DNA of 64,000 bases from Alopecurus myosuroides (GCA_028641055.1 CM054061.1:115762019-115826018); one strand, 5' to 3'; shown: positions 39,615 through 52,096, numbered from the stretch's first letter. Translations and numbers: made by a program. Notes: generated from the letters alone by a model not told the origin.

Positions 39615-42409
39615 ATCTCCCCCATTTTGGTAATTGATGACAAACTCTTTTACGAGGGTTTATATATTGAATTTGAGCAACCATGCAAGTAAACAATCAA
39701 AGATGCATGAGCATGAAGGGCAAATGCTTAAGAACAAAACAAAAGCATAAAAACCAAATTTCCTTAAACCCTCTAAACTTTATCCCCCATTGGCATCCAT
39801 TTCCAAAATGGGATCATAGAAATTTTAGATGGCCAATATAGTAAGGGTTCCTCCATAGGATGTGAATTTCTCATAATATGAATGAAATCAAGTACACTTA
39901 TCAATAATGGGTGGAAATCAAACTATACTGAGGATCCAAAGATTGCAAATAAGATGGTATACAAATCTCTAATTTTCTCCTAAAGAGAAGAAAGCAATCA
40001 AAAATATCCAACAAACCAAATGAACAAATTATATTATGGTTTGAGAAATTAAGTGTTTTTAAAGAAAATAGAGGAGCTCCCCAATATTTATGCATGATTA
40101 AATATTGCATTTTGAATTCAAAGTGCACAAAAATGGAATCATAACTCCCCCATGGTTGTTCAAAACACGAAGAAAGTGCAAGTGAGCATAAGGAAAATGA
40201 GGCATATCACTTGGAGCAAGAGGTGGTTGAGCAATAAGAGGAGTAACCAATAAAAGGATGTGACTTAATATGAGGCTCAACCAAACATATATGTGTGTGA
40301 GAAAATACAAGGAATGAGAAAATACTAATAACATGATGAACATTTAAGCATCATCATATTCTCAATATAATGATAGGCATAGAGCCAAGAGTGTCTTTTC
40401 CACACACAAGAAAACATTTTCAAACCAAATAAAAATGGCTAGGATCACAAGCTTAACAAGATGTAAATAAAGAAGCAAGGCTTATGAAACCATCATGGCA
40501 AGAAACTAACATGCTCGCCAAACAAAGTATGATGGTCGAAAATCTTCAATAAATATGAGTGCAAAATAGGTTTTTTAAAATATGGCAAGCACTCATAAGG
40601 CAAATTTTTTTCAGAGGAACCAAAAAGTAAATAATAATAAAGGGATGGACACCGAACCATTAGGATAGAAATAAGACATGTAATTCTTCTTGTGTGTATA
40701 AGTTTCTAAATAGACCACAATCATGATGATGTACATCTACAAAGAGAAAGAGAGAGATATCCAATTTGAAGACATAAATACGACAGTAAGATATTTTGTT
40801 GAAAGCATAGCACATAGATTTAATTTTTATCTTAAAGAATATAAATAAACTTCCAACGCAAGCACATCAAAGATATCACAAACATCAAATAAGGGAACAA
40901 TAAATAGTGGGGACGTTTTGATAAAAGCAATAAGTATCCTAAAGAATAAATATGTTTCATGCCATGATACAACCTACAAAAGGTTGAAATGTTAGAGTAT
41001 CTGCATAAGGTATATACTTGTTACCGGGGTAGCATTGGTGATGTTTTATACTTGTAGTAGATAAGAATTCATACATCATCGTATCTTGTCTCCAATAAAT
41101 ATGTGGCGATAACCCCTTCTTTGAGAATAAGGCAAGAACCCAATGCATACAAAATGTACCTAAAACATATTTAAGTACAAAATGGCCCCCAAACTCGTTG
41201 GATCCAAAGTAGTTAGATAAAACTACAATACATAGGGAAAACTCCGCATGAATATATGCATATATATATATATATGAAATTGAATTTCATGCACATCTTA
41301 GACGATTTAAGATTTGATGGAGATTATCCTATATACATATTGTATCAAGGAAGGTAAACATGCCATAACATATACATTAGATATTATGCATGCAATCACT
41401 TTCAAGAACCAAAAGCGATGTAATTTGGACAAAACACCAAGTAAACCAAGATGTGAACACAAAGATATGAAACGACATAAAGCTTGACCAAATTATATCA
41501 AAGATCCAAGTCAACACATGAAAGGAGATACCAATTGGAACCAAAAAAATCAACTCATGATTGATAAGATACCAATTAGAAAGTATACCATGTGAAAATA
41601 AAATACCGAAGGAAATACTTATCACTTGAGGGATACCACTAGAAATGCATCAAAGAGTAAAATATTGATATCCCAATTGACATCAAATGAACCATGTCAA
41701 AATTCCAAGAGATCTCAATTGAAGCAAATATCTATGAATGAGATATTAAACTCCAATTAATACCAATTGAGGGCACCAAAGCAAAAAAAATGAGCATAGA
41801 AGATGAAAATATAAAATATGCTCAAAGACTTATCTCATTCGAAAACGCAAAACAAGGAATGAGATAACCAAACCCTCTACACTTTTTATGATGGCACAAA
41901 GTACATAAAAGAAAAGTTGTGCCTTCCACAAACACACAAGATAGTGATTAAAATATCAATTTAAAAAGATCTAATATTAATTGACGATAACTAGTGTTCA
42001 AAAGAATCTATGATATCTCCCACATGATCTATGCATGATTTTTGAATTTTGCACGCAAATGGGATCATCACTCTCCATACTCATACACTAAAAACATTCA
42101 TTAAGTGGCAATAAGATCCAATTGAAAATATAGTGTTCTAAAGGAAGTAAGATAGCTCTCCCATGACTTGTGCTTTATCTAGATGTTTGCATTTGAATAC
42201 AAAAAGCACTATAAGGGGATCCTCGCTTTTATTACAACCATTACACTCGAATTTTATTTGATTATAACACATACATCTTCAAGAGGCAAGGAAGACGATG
42301 GGAGTTCATACAAAACAATTTCTCGTCGATAATACAAATGGAAGCAAAGCGCAATGTAAATATGATCAATAACTTCTACCACAAATACGGTTGTCACTTT
42401 TTGATCACC
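39615..42409 (-). mobile_element. Interior of the GTACT element
   Basis: AT-rich, non-coding on both strands. A TA-repeat lies at about 41262-41275. The junction with the truncated 5' LTR is near 42410. Confidence 0.7.
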
Positions 42410-44490
42410 GGAGACGATGATTTATCCCGAAGTTCACTTCCCAATGGAAGATAATCTCCGTTGGAGAGGTGTGGAGTCACAATGACTCCAAGATCCCAAT
42501 GGCTCACCTTATTCTCCTCGTGCCTCCACTAATGCGGAGTGACATGATCCACTATGGGACCCTTGAGGGCGGTCACCGATCCCGTACAAGGTTGGGGAAA
42601 TCTCCACAACTCAATTGGAGGCTCCAACAATATCCCGCGAGCTACCAAAACTCCGAGATAGCAACAAGGCCTCGAAAGCTTCCAAAGCTCCGAGGCAACA
42701 ATCAACCGTCTAGGGCACTCCAAGTACCCAAGAGGACAAGCTCAAGGGCACTCCAAGAACCCAAGAGTAACAAGCTTCTCAACCTTTCACTCGAACGAAT
42801 CCTCGTAGAGAACTCAAACTGATGCAACCTATGCAATGGCAAGAACACAAGAAGTGCTCAAATCCTTCACTCTCAAATCCCACCAAAGCAACAAATGCTA
42901 TGGGGGGAGAAAAGGGGAAGAACAAGCAAGAACTCAACAAATGGATATCCAAGATCTAGATCCCAAAGGATTCCCCTCACTAAGAGGAGAGATGGATTGG
43001 TGGCAAGATAGATCTAGATCCCCTCTCTCTTTTCCCACTAATTGGAGGCAAGAATCATGGAGGAATAGAGAGAAAGCAAGCTCCAAGAGGTCAACAATGG
43101 TGGGGGAAAACTTGCCTAAAAGGTAGGGAACCATTGGGGAAGAAGACCCCTTATATAGGCCCCCCAAATCAGCCCGTTGGGGGGCATTCTGCGCATCCCC
43201 GGCCTCCGAGCGGCCACCTAACAGACCCGCCCAGCCTGGGTGGCCTTCCTGTTTCCAGAAAAATACCTTCACTAAAAGCGCGATATCTTTTGCATCCAGA
43301 CTCCGTTTTCGATGATCTTGGGCTCGTTGAAATTGCAAGAACGAGCACTACAATATTATGCAAACAAATATCATAGTACATCATTGGAGGATAAAACCAA
43401 ATGATGAAAGGTTTGACCTCTCTATAAAGGAACAATCGGTTAAACCTCCAATATAAAAAACGCAATAAGTTTTTCATGCCAAACCCGTTTTTGATGAACT
43501 TGAGCTTGTATTGAAACACATGACAAACTCTAAAACCACACATGGATAAAACACAAATAAGAATCAAGAAAGATGATGCCAAGTATGCAAAGGTTTGAGC
43601 TCTCTCCAAGTGATGCGATCAAGGTGCTAATATGAGAGCCCCTCTTGATAGTACGGTTATCTATCCTATAACCCGGTCTCCCTCCTAATGCTATGAGACC
43701 GGTAAAATACAAAACATATCAAGATCATACCTTTGCCTTGAGCAGTCCACTTGTTCTAGATGATGAAGATCCTGACCTTCTCAAGATGGAACACCTTTCT
43801 TGATTTCGCTTTGCTCGGTGAAGAGACAAAGATTGCCCCCCCATACGCCACTATGGGAGAGGCTCTTTTAAGTACATACTTGAACATTATCTCCAAAAGA
43901 GTGGCAAGCTTCAAGAATGTGATCTCTTCGATATGCTCCCCTTGAACTTGCACTTCTCAAACTTGATGATGACCACAACTTGACGTCATCCACCATGGAC
44001 TATATGAAAGCTTCCTTTTGATGCAAGCCCATGGAAAGATACCTAACCCCACATAGATATACCACACACACATATAATGGGTTAGAACACAAAGCTATAT
44101 GAACAATTACTTATCATAACATGATCCCACATGGTACATCTTCTTGCTTTGTGAGTTGATCAATATTAACCATCGCTTAGCACTTTGCCTTGATAAACGT
44201 TGTATCTTTTCTTCTCTCTTCATAATAATGATGTCTTGAAGGTAAAGATGAATGTTCACACAATATTATTATTCAACACATACTTGCAATATTCTCAACT
44301 CTCTCATGACCAAACTTGGGATATTCACATGAATAGCACCTTGGTCACCACTTGATCATCTTGAATCCAACACATGGATATCAAGCATTGCCTATGGACA
44401 AAATCTACAAGTATAGCTCAATGCAACCATTAGTCCACAGTGATTGTCATCAATTACCAAAACCACACATGGGGGCACCATGCTCTTTCA
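42410..44490 (-). repeat. 5' LTR (truncated) of the GTACT element
   Basis: Aligns to 37524-39614 at high identity with small indels. The part equivalent to 37256-37523 is absent, probably through a deletion that also removed the primer binding site. Confidence 0.85.
43150..43158 (-). promoter_or_regulatory. LTR TATA box
   Basis: CTATATAAG on the minus strand, equivalent to 38232-38240. Confidence 0.6.
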
Positions 44491-44495
44491 GTACT

Positions 44496-45254
44496 ACTGC
44501 TGGTGCCTCCCCACCAAGCCGTTGAGAAAACTAGAGGAGGGTTGTCCAACTCGTACGAGCGATACTACCGTGAGAAGCAGTGATACTACCGATGCTATTG
44601 CCACTAGTAATGTCGCTCATGAGCACCCCGAAGGGGGATTGGGTGGCACCAACAGCAGTACTGCCGCCCTTGGGGCATGATGCGAAGCACACTACCAGGA
44701 GCGGTACTACCGGTGAGCCGCCACTAGTGCTGCTCTCATGCACCCGAATGGAATTTTGGCGGTACTACTGCTGCCTTGAGTGGATGCAACACAACTCATC
44801 TCCAGGAGCACACGGTCGTGCTTCTCATAGCCGAGAGAAGGGCCTTTTGGCGGTACCGCTAGTGGTAGTGTCGTTGATAATTCTGCTGCTAAAGACAAGC
44901 GGTGTTGCCGCTGCGAATGGAAGTACTACTGTTGTTACCACTACCACCCCATGAAGAGGAGAAAACACAACATCACATGTTTTGAGCAGTAACCTCACGA
45001 CCGAAAGGGATGACTTTGTGGGTGCTGTGATTTTGTGTACGTGCAGAAACAAATCCCCCGAACCATTCCACAACGGGTCTCCCTATTGCTAGTACGGGAC
45101 CCTAGAACCGAAAATAAAAGGCTTTAGGACACCTTCGTTTGATGCGAAAAACGATGGACATCGTCTTCACCTGTATTGTCATCGAATATGCGTATTATAC
45201 TGAAACACACAATTAGTTTACTAATTGCGTTGCCATCAACACCATACTCTTTCA
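44496..45254 (-). mobile_element. LTR-like host sequence of the GTACT element
   Basis: On the minus strand the right end starts TGAAAGAGTATGGTGTTGATGG at 45254, a relative of the LTR start at 39614. The interior (44500-44960) is dotted with TACTACYG-type motifs on both strands. Small ORFs are present but none is convincing. The other LTR of this older element was not found. Confidence 0.45.
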
Positions 45255-45550
45255 GGCAGCACCCCTACACGCGTGGCATTTAACGGGGCCAAGGAGGGAG
45301 ACGAGGGGTGGTTAGGTCGCTGCCATGTGAGCCCATGGCGGACACCTAGCAGATGCGCAGACTGCCCGCATACCGCTTGTGTGGACGCAAACCCGGCTCA
45401 AATTTGGTCTAGAAATGGGGACATGAGACTAGACACGAAATGAATGCGGGACCAAAATGCGTCGCTTGTGCCCTCCTTTTCCATCTACCTGGACAAAAAC
45501 GGACACTGGCGTATAGAATGCGTCGCAGCATTGGAGTTGCCCTAATTTAG
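45255..45550. other. DNA-transposon-like fragment
   Basis: GC-rich; its right end GCATTGGAGTTGCCCTAA resembles termini of gene-near DNA elements in grasses. No inverted partner was found, so the class is open. Confidence 0.3.
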
Positions 45551-45631
45551 CATTTTGATAACTGGACCAAAAAGTGACGAATGAAATCAAGTTTTATGGT
45601 ATAAAAATTGAGATCAATAGGGTTTCTTAAT

Positions 45632-46345
45632 TAAAACAATGACCTATGCAGCAAAGCAGTAAAGTGGACGATTTTGAAATATGTAACACAGCACGATTGA
45701 CAGCATACCATCGCAAGCTCACAGTCACATATAAAAGGTAAGAAACTAGCAAGCATCATACAGACATGAGTGATCCATTGCAGAGTATGCAAGGACCAAA
45801 TCTCCAAGATCAGCGACACTTCAAAAAAGATTAAATCTCTCCAAAATAAAGGCAAACCATGTCAATGCCAATGATTAAGCTATGGTTTAAGATTATATAG
45901 TTCTAGCTGGCCAGTCAATTCAAAGCAGAGTTCTCAAGTTACAATTAGGTTCCAGATTCCACAATGATATAATGGTTGATAATAACAAGATCCCTGAACA
46001 GTCTAGGCCATGATATTGATAGTTCTAACTTCTTAAGGACACAGATCCATTCAAAGTTAAAAGGAAATGATGCTGTAGTTGACTGTCGATCTATGCTTAA
46101 CTGCTGACAGAATCGAGCCGTTCTACTAGAACTCAAAGAGGTGCAAAAGCCAAGCCAAAACATGTTTATCATTTTCCAGATTTACCCAAACTGTGATTGA
46201 GGAAGTGCACGAGCAAAGCCTAACAAACCCAGACTTATCACATCATTCCCCCAAAACGCGAATTCAGAAAGATACCACCATCAATTTCCTAGTCCTCCAA
46301 AAAACATATCTTACAATTATGAGAAGCCTGCAAAGAAAATTGTAA
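45632..46345 (-). repeat. Duplicated 3' flank of the DUF1618 gene, copy 1
   Basis: Aligns with interruptions to 61240-61915, which lies in the same place downstream of the second DUF1618 gene. Shared blocks include AATTAAAACAATGACCTATG and AACAAACCCAGACTT. This shows that the two genes arose by segmental tandem duplication. Confidence 0.75.
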
Positions 46346-46804
46346 ACATAAAACATGAGTCTCCGAATCACTTTGTAATAATTCTCAAAGTAAACACTAG
46401 GGAGCTTGTCGAGAGAATGCATGACATAAAAAGAGATATATCTTTTCTCCATTTCTTCTTGAGCTTAATGTATATATTCAACTATACAGATTCAGAAATC
46501 AGAAATAAACAATAGCACAAGAAGATTCACATCCACATTGCTTTGGAACAATGCCAAAAATGATAGGCCATTTGAACACTGCATATGAGGCAATATATAC
46601 TCGTATTAAGTGTCAAAAAGTGCACAGCGTTGCTCTTTGAAATCATGAACTGAATGGGCTGAGTTAGATATATATGCAAGAGGAATACATCATTCTTAAC
46701 ATGGGAGGGCATACGGCTAAAGATGGGTCAATATAGAAGCAATGAGTTGAGATAGATATAGATTATAGTACCCAGAGATACATCAACCGGTAACTTCGCA
46801 TGCT

Positions 46805-49800
46805 TCATACTGCGGGGTTTCCTTCTGAACGAACCAGAACATCTGCCAAAGTCTTGTTTTCCGTGCCGTCCTTCTTGCCTGAAAACGCAAATGCCTCTGA
46901 TTGAACAAAATAGTTACACAACACAAATTATACATACAGCATATCTCTGTGCATCCATTATTGTTTGCTTATAGAGAGAACATTTTATGCCTCTCCCAAT
47001 ATTGCTAATCAGGTGATAAATATGAATAGGACAGCTTTATCCTAGATGACATAGTGGTTTGGAGTTGAGAACTCTGAGTTCCAAGTGTATCGTCATTTAA
47101 ACCCAAGAGGTGAATGAGAATTAGCAGAATGATCAATTGGTGCACACAACCATCCTTATTGCAAAGTATTTATAAGGTTTACAAGATAAATTGTTAGTGT
47201 ATCTTACTCCCAGATTGCAACTTATGTTAGTAGGATATCTTGGAGGCAAAGATAATGTGTCACCATTTATCCTCTTATTATTAGCAGTTACACGGTCGTT
47301 CTTCAAACATATATTCATTGTTCCAATTTTTATAAGATGTCGATATAAATAATTCTGAGCTATTAATTGTTACTGTCTAGTTTTGTAGAGAGAAAACTGT
47401 ATGCATTATCCAGCAGTGTACTGATAAGTTTTGGTACATCACATTAAGTGGCCGCAACTCGACCAGAATGTCTAAGTGTATAATTAAGACAAATGCATCA
47501 AAATTCCCCATGCACCTAATTAATCACCAACCACAGAATATTTCAGAAGTTCTCTTCAGAACTTTTGTTTCCCATCCCAGTGGTTACCAAACTATTACTG
47601 CAGTTCAAGAAGAATTTTACTCGTCTAAATCTTTTGATAAACAGAAAGAGAACAGCTCTACTCGAGAACTCCTACATTATTAATTTATGATCAACAAATC
47701 CTCCTATTGTTACACGCGATAGCAAAACAATGATGAAATTAAGCAAGATCGAACCAACGGGGACACGAGATTTTAACGTGGAAAATCCTTCCAACAAGGA
47801 AGAGAAAAAACCACGGGCGCCAGCCAGCAATACTTCACTATTTCGGGGTGAGGTTACGATCGCGCCGGGATTTACAATATGTGGCTTATCCCGTGCGGCG
47901 GCTTACAAGAGATATATAAATGCGGTCCTGACCTAACTAGGTCGGTAACTGTGTATCCAACTCCGACTCGGTATATAAAGCCTCCGGCGACGGGCCTCCG
48001 CGTAGCGGAGGCCGAACTTTCCTTTATCTTCATATGAATTTGGATCACCATAAAATAACAAGAGAAAAAACCACCAAGCAGGAAATTGTCTCCTCGAGAC
48101 TTGGTCCTTACGTGAGTAGTAGTACTCAGCACTTGATGTGAATAAAAACAAGCAGCAGAATAGTAGCATAGCATATCATACTTTACTCGGGACCTGGTCT
48201 TCCAGCGATTCACAGCTTAGCTCAACGAATCAATACGGCATAGCGCGCGTAGCAATTGCTCCTCGTACGGAATTCAACCGACTTGAGATAGCGCCCGATC
48301 CGAATTAGTACTTGACTCGAAAACTTCCGACAATGAATCCAAAATCAATAGACAGATCTTCAATAGCGGCGCACGGGACGCCAAAAAAATCTCCGAACTC
48401 CCCCGGTCTCCGATGTAATCCAAACAATGGTTGATCTTTGTGATGCCATGAAATTGCGGCGGGTTGATCCAATCGACGATGTGCGATGCTGCCCGGGAGC
48501 GCAGCGAAAAGTCTCCCGGGCAGACAATCGATCTCCAAGCCTGGAGCTCTGATACCACTTGTTACAAATAGGCGCAGCGAATCGCGGATCAACCAAGAAT
48601 AAGAACACAGATTTTTACGTGGAAACCCTTACGGGAGAAAACCACGGCAGGCACAACGGCGTATCACTATAATTGGGAGGAGTATTACAATACACGAGAG
48701 GACAAACCCTCAACGTGCTAATCTGGTGGATCTCTCTTGATCTCACATCTTTCTCTCTCTCAATCTAATCTATGACTACCTCGTACTATATATTGGGGCA
48801 AACAACTCTCTTTCTTGGCGGACACGAAATAGAGTTGTAGACATGCTATGTTTAGCACGGTTGTCTTGCCGTAGTCTGTTAGGACTCCAATCGTAGTACA
48901 ACACTTGTATGGGATTCGGAACACAATAAAATAACACCTATTGCTAACCAGAAAGAGATACATGTAAACAGCTTCTTTGAAAATAACATCTCCCAGAAAA
49001 AACGCCATGGACAATGCAACATCGCGACCCGTGTTGAATATGTTACAAGCTTATGTAAAACTAATTAAGAGAGCATGTAAGCATCTACTGTAGCTTAGTA
49101 CCGATTGAAACGATCTAGTGATTACCTGCAGCAGGGATCCGGCTGGACTCAAGCCATGGTGGAAGCACGCATGATACGCAGCAACCGGTACTTCTGTGCA
49201 GCGAACTCCCAATCACCTCCTCCCTGCTCATGTCCACGCCGATGCTGTGCCTGCCGACAATCATGTAGACGACATTGCCATTCAGCGGGTCCAGAGCGCA
49301 AATCTGTGGGGTCGTCTTCTCCGGCAAGGGCAGCCACGGGTGGCCGCCATCCGCCCAGAGCCGGCTAAGCACCACGCGGTGGTCCAGCGTCCAGCCGCTG
49401 CCCTCGACGTCGAGAGCAAAGGAGCTGAGCACGAACGGCTCCCGATCCCACACGTCGACAAAGCGCAGCTTTCCCTCGCTGACCCCCATGCGCCGGTACT
49501 TTCTCAGCGCGTATTTCCACAGGGCCTCTCCACCCTTGAGGTCAAGCAGCACGCCCTCCGTCGGCACTGGGCGTTCGGGCATCACGCTGCCTCTCGCCAG
49601 CTCGACCAGCTGGGTCTCCGGCCGGTCGCTGAACGGGTCCACCGAGATGGCACCCCAGGTCAGGTCCGCCCACCACAGCCGGCCGCGGAAGGCAAACGGC
49701 TCTTGGTCAAAACTGCCCTCCTCGGAGTAAAACCGCCGCCCAAGAGGGAGTTGGTACGGCGCGGTGAGCGGCATGTGCCACTTGCCCGTCTCCGAGAGAA

Positions 49801-50380
49801 AGCGGAGCAACCTGTTGGCCTGCAGCTCGGCGACGGCGAGCCTTTCGGGGGGCCCGTCCCCTCGATCGGCTTGGGTCAGGACGCCCATGTGAGGGCCGCA
49901 CAGTAGCTTCCTCGTCCTCACGCCGTCGATGTCCGGGAGGCGGGTCAGCTCGCCGGTGAGAGGGTTGCAGAGGAAGCGCGTGGTGTCCGGGCAGTGGGTG
50001 TGGTCGTAGCCGGTTAGGCTGCGCACGTGATAGGCGCCCTGCTGCTTGGCGAGGATGGGAGCCGTGGCGCGCGCATCCTGGACGATGAGGAGGAGGAGTC
50101 CGTCGCCGCTCGCAGAGCATACGCCGCCGCAGAGGAGTTGCACGACGTCGCTGTCGGGGTCGGGTACGTCGCTGGTGTGGACGAGAACCGCCGGGACGGC
50201 GAGGTCGGAGAAACGCGGAGGCTCGACGATGCGCGCGTACGCGCCTAGTCCCGACCCGCCGGCCGCAAACGTCTGGTCGACCAAGACCCAGGGAGGACGG
50301 GAGACGGCGCCCGTGGAGATTGAGCGGCGTAGGCGGGCGGAGGCGGTGGCGGAGAGGCCTAAGAGGCGCCGGAGCGACAT
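46805..50380 (-). CDS. DUF1618 protein, two exons, complete
   Basis: Exon 1 runs 50380-49126 and exon 2 runs 46878-46805, joined over a 2252-bp GT-AG intron (donor CAG|GTAATC, acceptor TTTTCAG|GC, phase 1). The product is about 442 residues. An upstream in-frame ATG at 50518 would add 46 residues; I prefer 50380 because MSLRRLLGLSATASARLRRS looks like a natural, arginine-rich, acid-free start, possibly a mitochondrial presequence. DUF1618 features are PPWVLVDQ near residue 29, RLWWADLTWGAISVDPFSD near 235 and YRRMGVSEGKLRFVDV near 293, ending PPWLESSRIPAAG. Exon 2 adds GKKDGTENKTLADVLVRSE and a stop. The biochemical role of DUF1618 is unknown. A TRIM-like element sits in the intron. The GC-rich exon contrasts with the AT-rich surroundings, as is usual for grass genes. 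Confidence 0.85.
47708..48936 (-). mobile_element. TRIM-like mini LTR retrotransposon in the DUF1618 intron
   Basis: Total 1229 bp with a perfect TSD CCTAT (47703-47707, 48937-48941). LTRs are 47708-48060 (353 bp) and 48560-48936 (377 bp). On the minus strand both start TGTTATTTTAT and end GTAACA. They are much diverged, keeping mainly the ends and the ACGTGGAAA block, so the copy is old or recombined. The 499-bp interior holds only a primer binding site and no gene, which fits a terminal-repeat retrotransposon in miniature. It lies antisense-neutral to the gene (same strand) and appears to be spliced out with the intron. Confidence 0.75.
48546..48557 (-). other. Primer binding site of the TRIM
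   Basis: TGGTATCAGAGC on the minus strand, an exact match to the plant initiator-Met tRNA type, two bases inside the LTR at 48560. Confidence 0.85.
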
Positions 50381-50765
50381 GGCGGCGTCCTGATGTGGGC
50401 GGCGTGCACTGTAGTGGTGACGCGGCGAGGTGAGCAGAGAGCAGAAGGATTCCCGTTCCCGACGGTACAAAGGGCTCGGTTCACGTGGACTGGGTGCACA
50501 CAGATGAGTTACAGCCACAGGTTGTCTCGTTGAAGCTTTTTCAGAGTCGCAGAGTGTGGCTAAAGTACGTAGGCAATATTTGGAATCGGCGTTAAACAGT
50601 TAATCCCTCCGCAACGTGTAGCGATGCCAAATCCTATGCCATACCTGCATGCATGCATTCGTCATTCACTTGTTTATTCAGTCTACCGCAAAAGCTGCTG
50701 CTAAAGCGAGGATGAGGCGGCAAATATGCTATTTGGCTACCAAATTTGGCACACACTGTGGCTGC
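50381..50765 (-). promoter_or_regulatory. Upstream region of the DUF1618 gene
   Basis: Leader and likely promoter between the gene and a nested DNA-transposon block. No clear TATA box was identified. Confidence 0.3.
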
Positions 50766-50876
50766 CCTAAGAGCATCACTTATGTATGTTGCCAAACCTA
50801 TCTATAAGATGGGACCCACTAACTATACCATAAGCATATAGACTTCACCCACTATGTATGTTAGGGGGAAATAAAT

Positions 50877-51067
50877 CCTATACGACCTCTCCTTGGACGA
50901 CCCATGCGTAGACCACATCCTGAGGCATACGCGTGGCATATTGGCGGTTGGTTTTCCCTAACGTGAATCAAGGTGTAAATTTCTGGCCTGCTTTAAGATT
51001 GATCGACGGCCCATGATGTGGTCCACCCATGGGGTCGTACCTAGGTGGTCGTATAGGATTTATTTCC
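50877..51067. mobile_element. Mutator-type MITE (191 bp)
   Basis: Perfect inverted ends of at least 21 bp (GGAAATAAATCCTATACGAC...) and a perfect 9-bp TSD ATGTTAGGG (50868-50876, 51068-51076), the size typical of Mutator. It landed on the left border of the Tourist-like element at 51074, so the duplication copies that element's TTA and first three bases. Confidence 0.9.
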
Positions 51068-51073
51068 ATGTTA

Positions 51074-51801
51074 GGGCGTCTCCAATGTTTAATCCCAACT
51101 CAGGCCATAAGCTGGGACCCACAGCATATGCTATAGCTGTATAAAAAACTCACAATGTTTAAGATCCAGCTAGACCTTAAGATGGAGCCCACATAGGAGA
51201 ACCTTTGACCAATTGTCAAAAATAAACAGTGTAAAGTAGGTGAAAGAAATATTACTTTGCTTTATAAAATTCCTTATGGCAAGACCATAGTGGTATGGGT
51301 GGTCTTAAGAATTTAAGCTTATGGTCTAGTCCCACAATGTATAAGGCTGGTGCCAATGCACCGACCCACTCTCGCCTCGCCACGTCAGCTTTACTCTCAC
51401 TCTCACCCCCACTCTCACCTCACTCTCGCCCCACGGTACCAGTGCACGGGCTATAGTGCCACTCTCACTTCTCTCTCCTCCACTCTCGCCTCCACTCTCG
51501 CCTCCCTCTCGCCCCCACTAGCGCCGCTATCGCCTCCCTCTCGCCCCGCTCTCGCCCTCTCGCCCCGCTATCGCCCCGCCAGCGCGGGCTGTAAGCCGGG
51601 CGGTAGCCCGCTGTCGCTGGGCGAGCCTGCTGCCGCCCGGCCCACGCCTACCGCCCGCGCTCTCGCCCGCTGTCGCCCCGCCCCGGGCGATAGGGCCTCC
51701 TCTCGCCCCCCTAATCGCCCCGGTTGGCACCAGCCTAAGGGTGGGTCTTAAGACCACTTTTTGGCTTAAGGCCTCCCCTTATTTCTACATTGGAGATACC
51801 C
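51074..51801. mobile_element. PIF/Harbinger (Tourist-like) element
   Basis: Inverted ends GGGCGTCTCCAATGT and (inverted) GGGTATCTCCAATGT, flanked by the 3-bp TSD TTA (51071-51073, 51802-51804). Contains a second Tourist-like insertion at 51345-51735. No transposase ORF. Confidence 0.8.
51345..51735. mobile_element. GC-rich Tourist-like element with CTCTCGCC repeats
   Basis: Inverted ends GGCTGGTGCCAA at both sides and TSD TAA (51342-51344, 51736-51738). The 391-bp interior is dominated by irregular tandem CTCTCGCC/TATCGCCCC units. The ORFs on both strands follow from this composition and are not genes. Confidence 0.8.
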
Positions 51802-52096
51802 TTACAAAAGCACACCTTAAGATAGGTCCCACATGTTAGGAAACAATCAGAACATAAAAAATATAAATATAGCATTACCTTATAAGAAATATTGTATGTT
51901 TATTACTTTGTGCAATATAGCTGTAAAAGTATTACTATTTTATTCCTTATAGGTTGTCTACAAGCTTATAGGTGACCTACAAGCTTTTTCCTTATGGACA
52001 ACCCTATGGATATGTGCCACTATGTATAAAGTTGTCCATAAGGACCACTTTTTCCTTATGGACAAGCTTATGGACTACATAGTGGATGCCCTAAGA

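Larger units (their letters stand above)
37256..44490 (-). mobile_element. Non-autonomous LTR retrotransposon with TSD GTACT
   Basis: The outer ends carry TGAAAG...CTTTCA termini and a perfect 5-bp duplication GTACT (37251-37255, 44491-44495). The LTRs are 37256-39614 (2359 bp) and 42410-44490 (2081 bp); the second lacks the last 268 bp and the primer binding site. The 2.8 kb interior is AT-rich, without ORFs longer than about 80 codons or pol motifs. Removing the element restores a host sequence rich in TACTACCG/TACTACTGC motifs. Confidence 0.85.
50773..52089. mobile_element. Outer DNA transposon of a nested stack
   Basis: The ends read GCATCACTTATGTATG and, inverted, GCATCCACTATGTAG. The flanks share CCCTAAGA, giving a 7-8-bp target duplication (50765-50772 and about 52089-52096), which suits a hAT-like or related element. 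Its own sequence is 50773-51070 and 51805-52089. It has short repeats of CCTTATGGACAA near the right end and no ORF. Confidence 0.5.

Noticed and set aside
49196..49906. 236-codon plus-strand ORF
   Set aside because: Antisense shadow of the GC-rich DUF1618 exon; codon-bias effects open long opposite frames.
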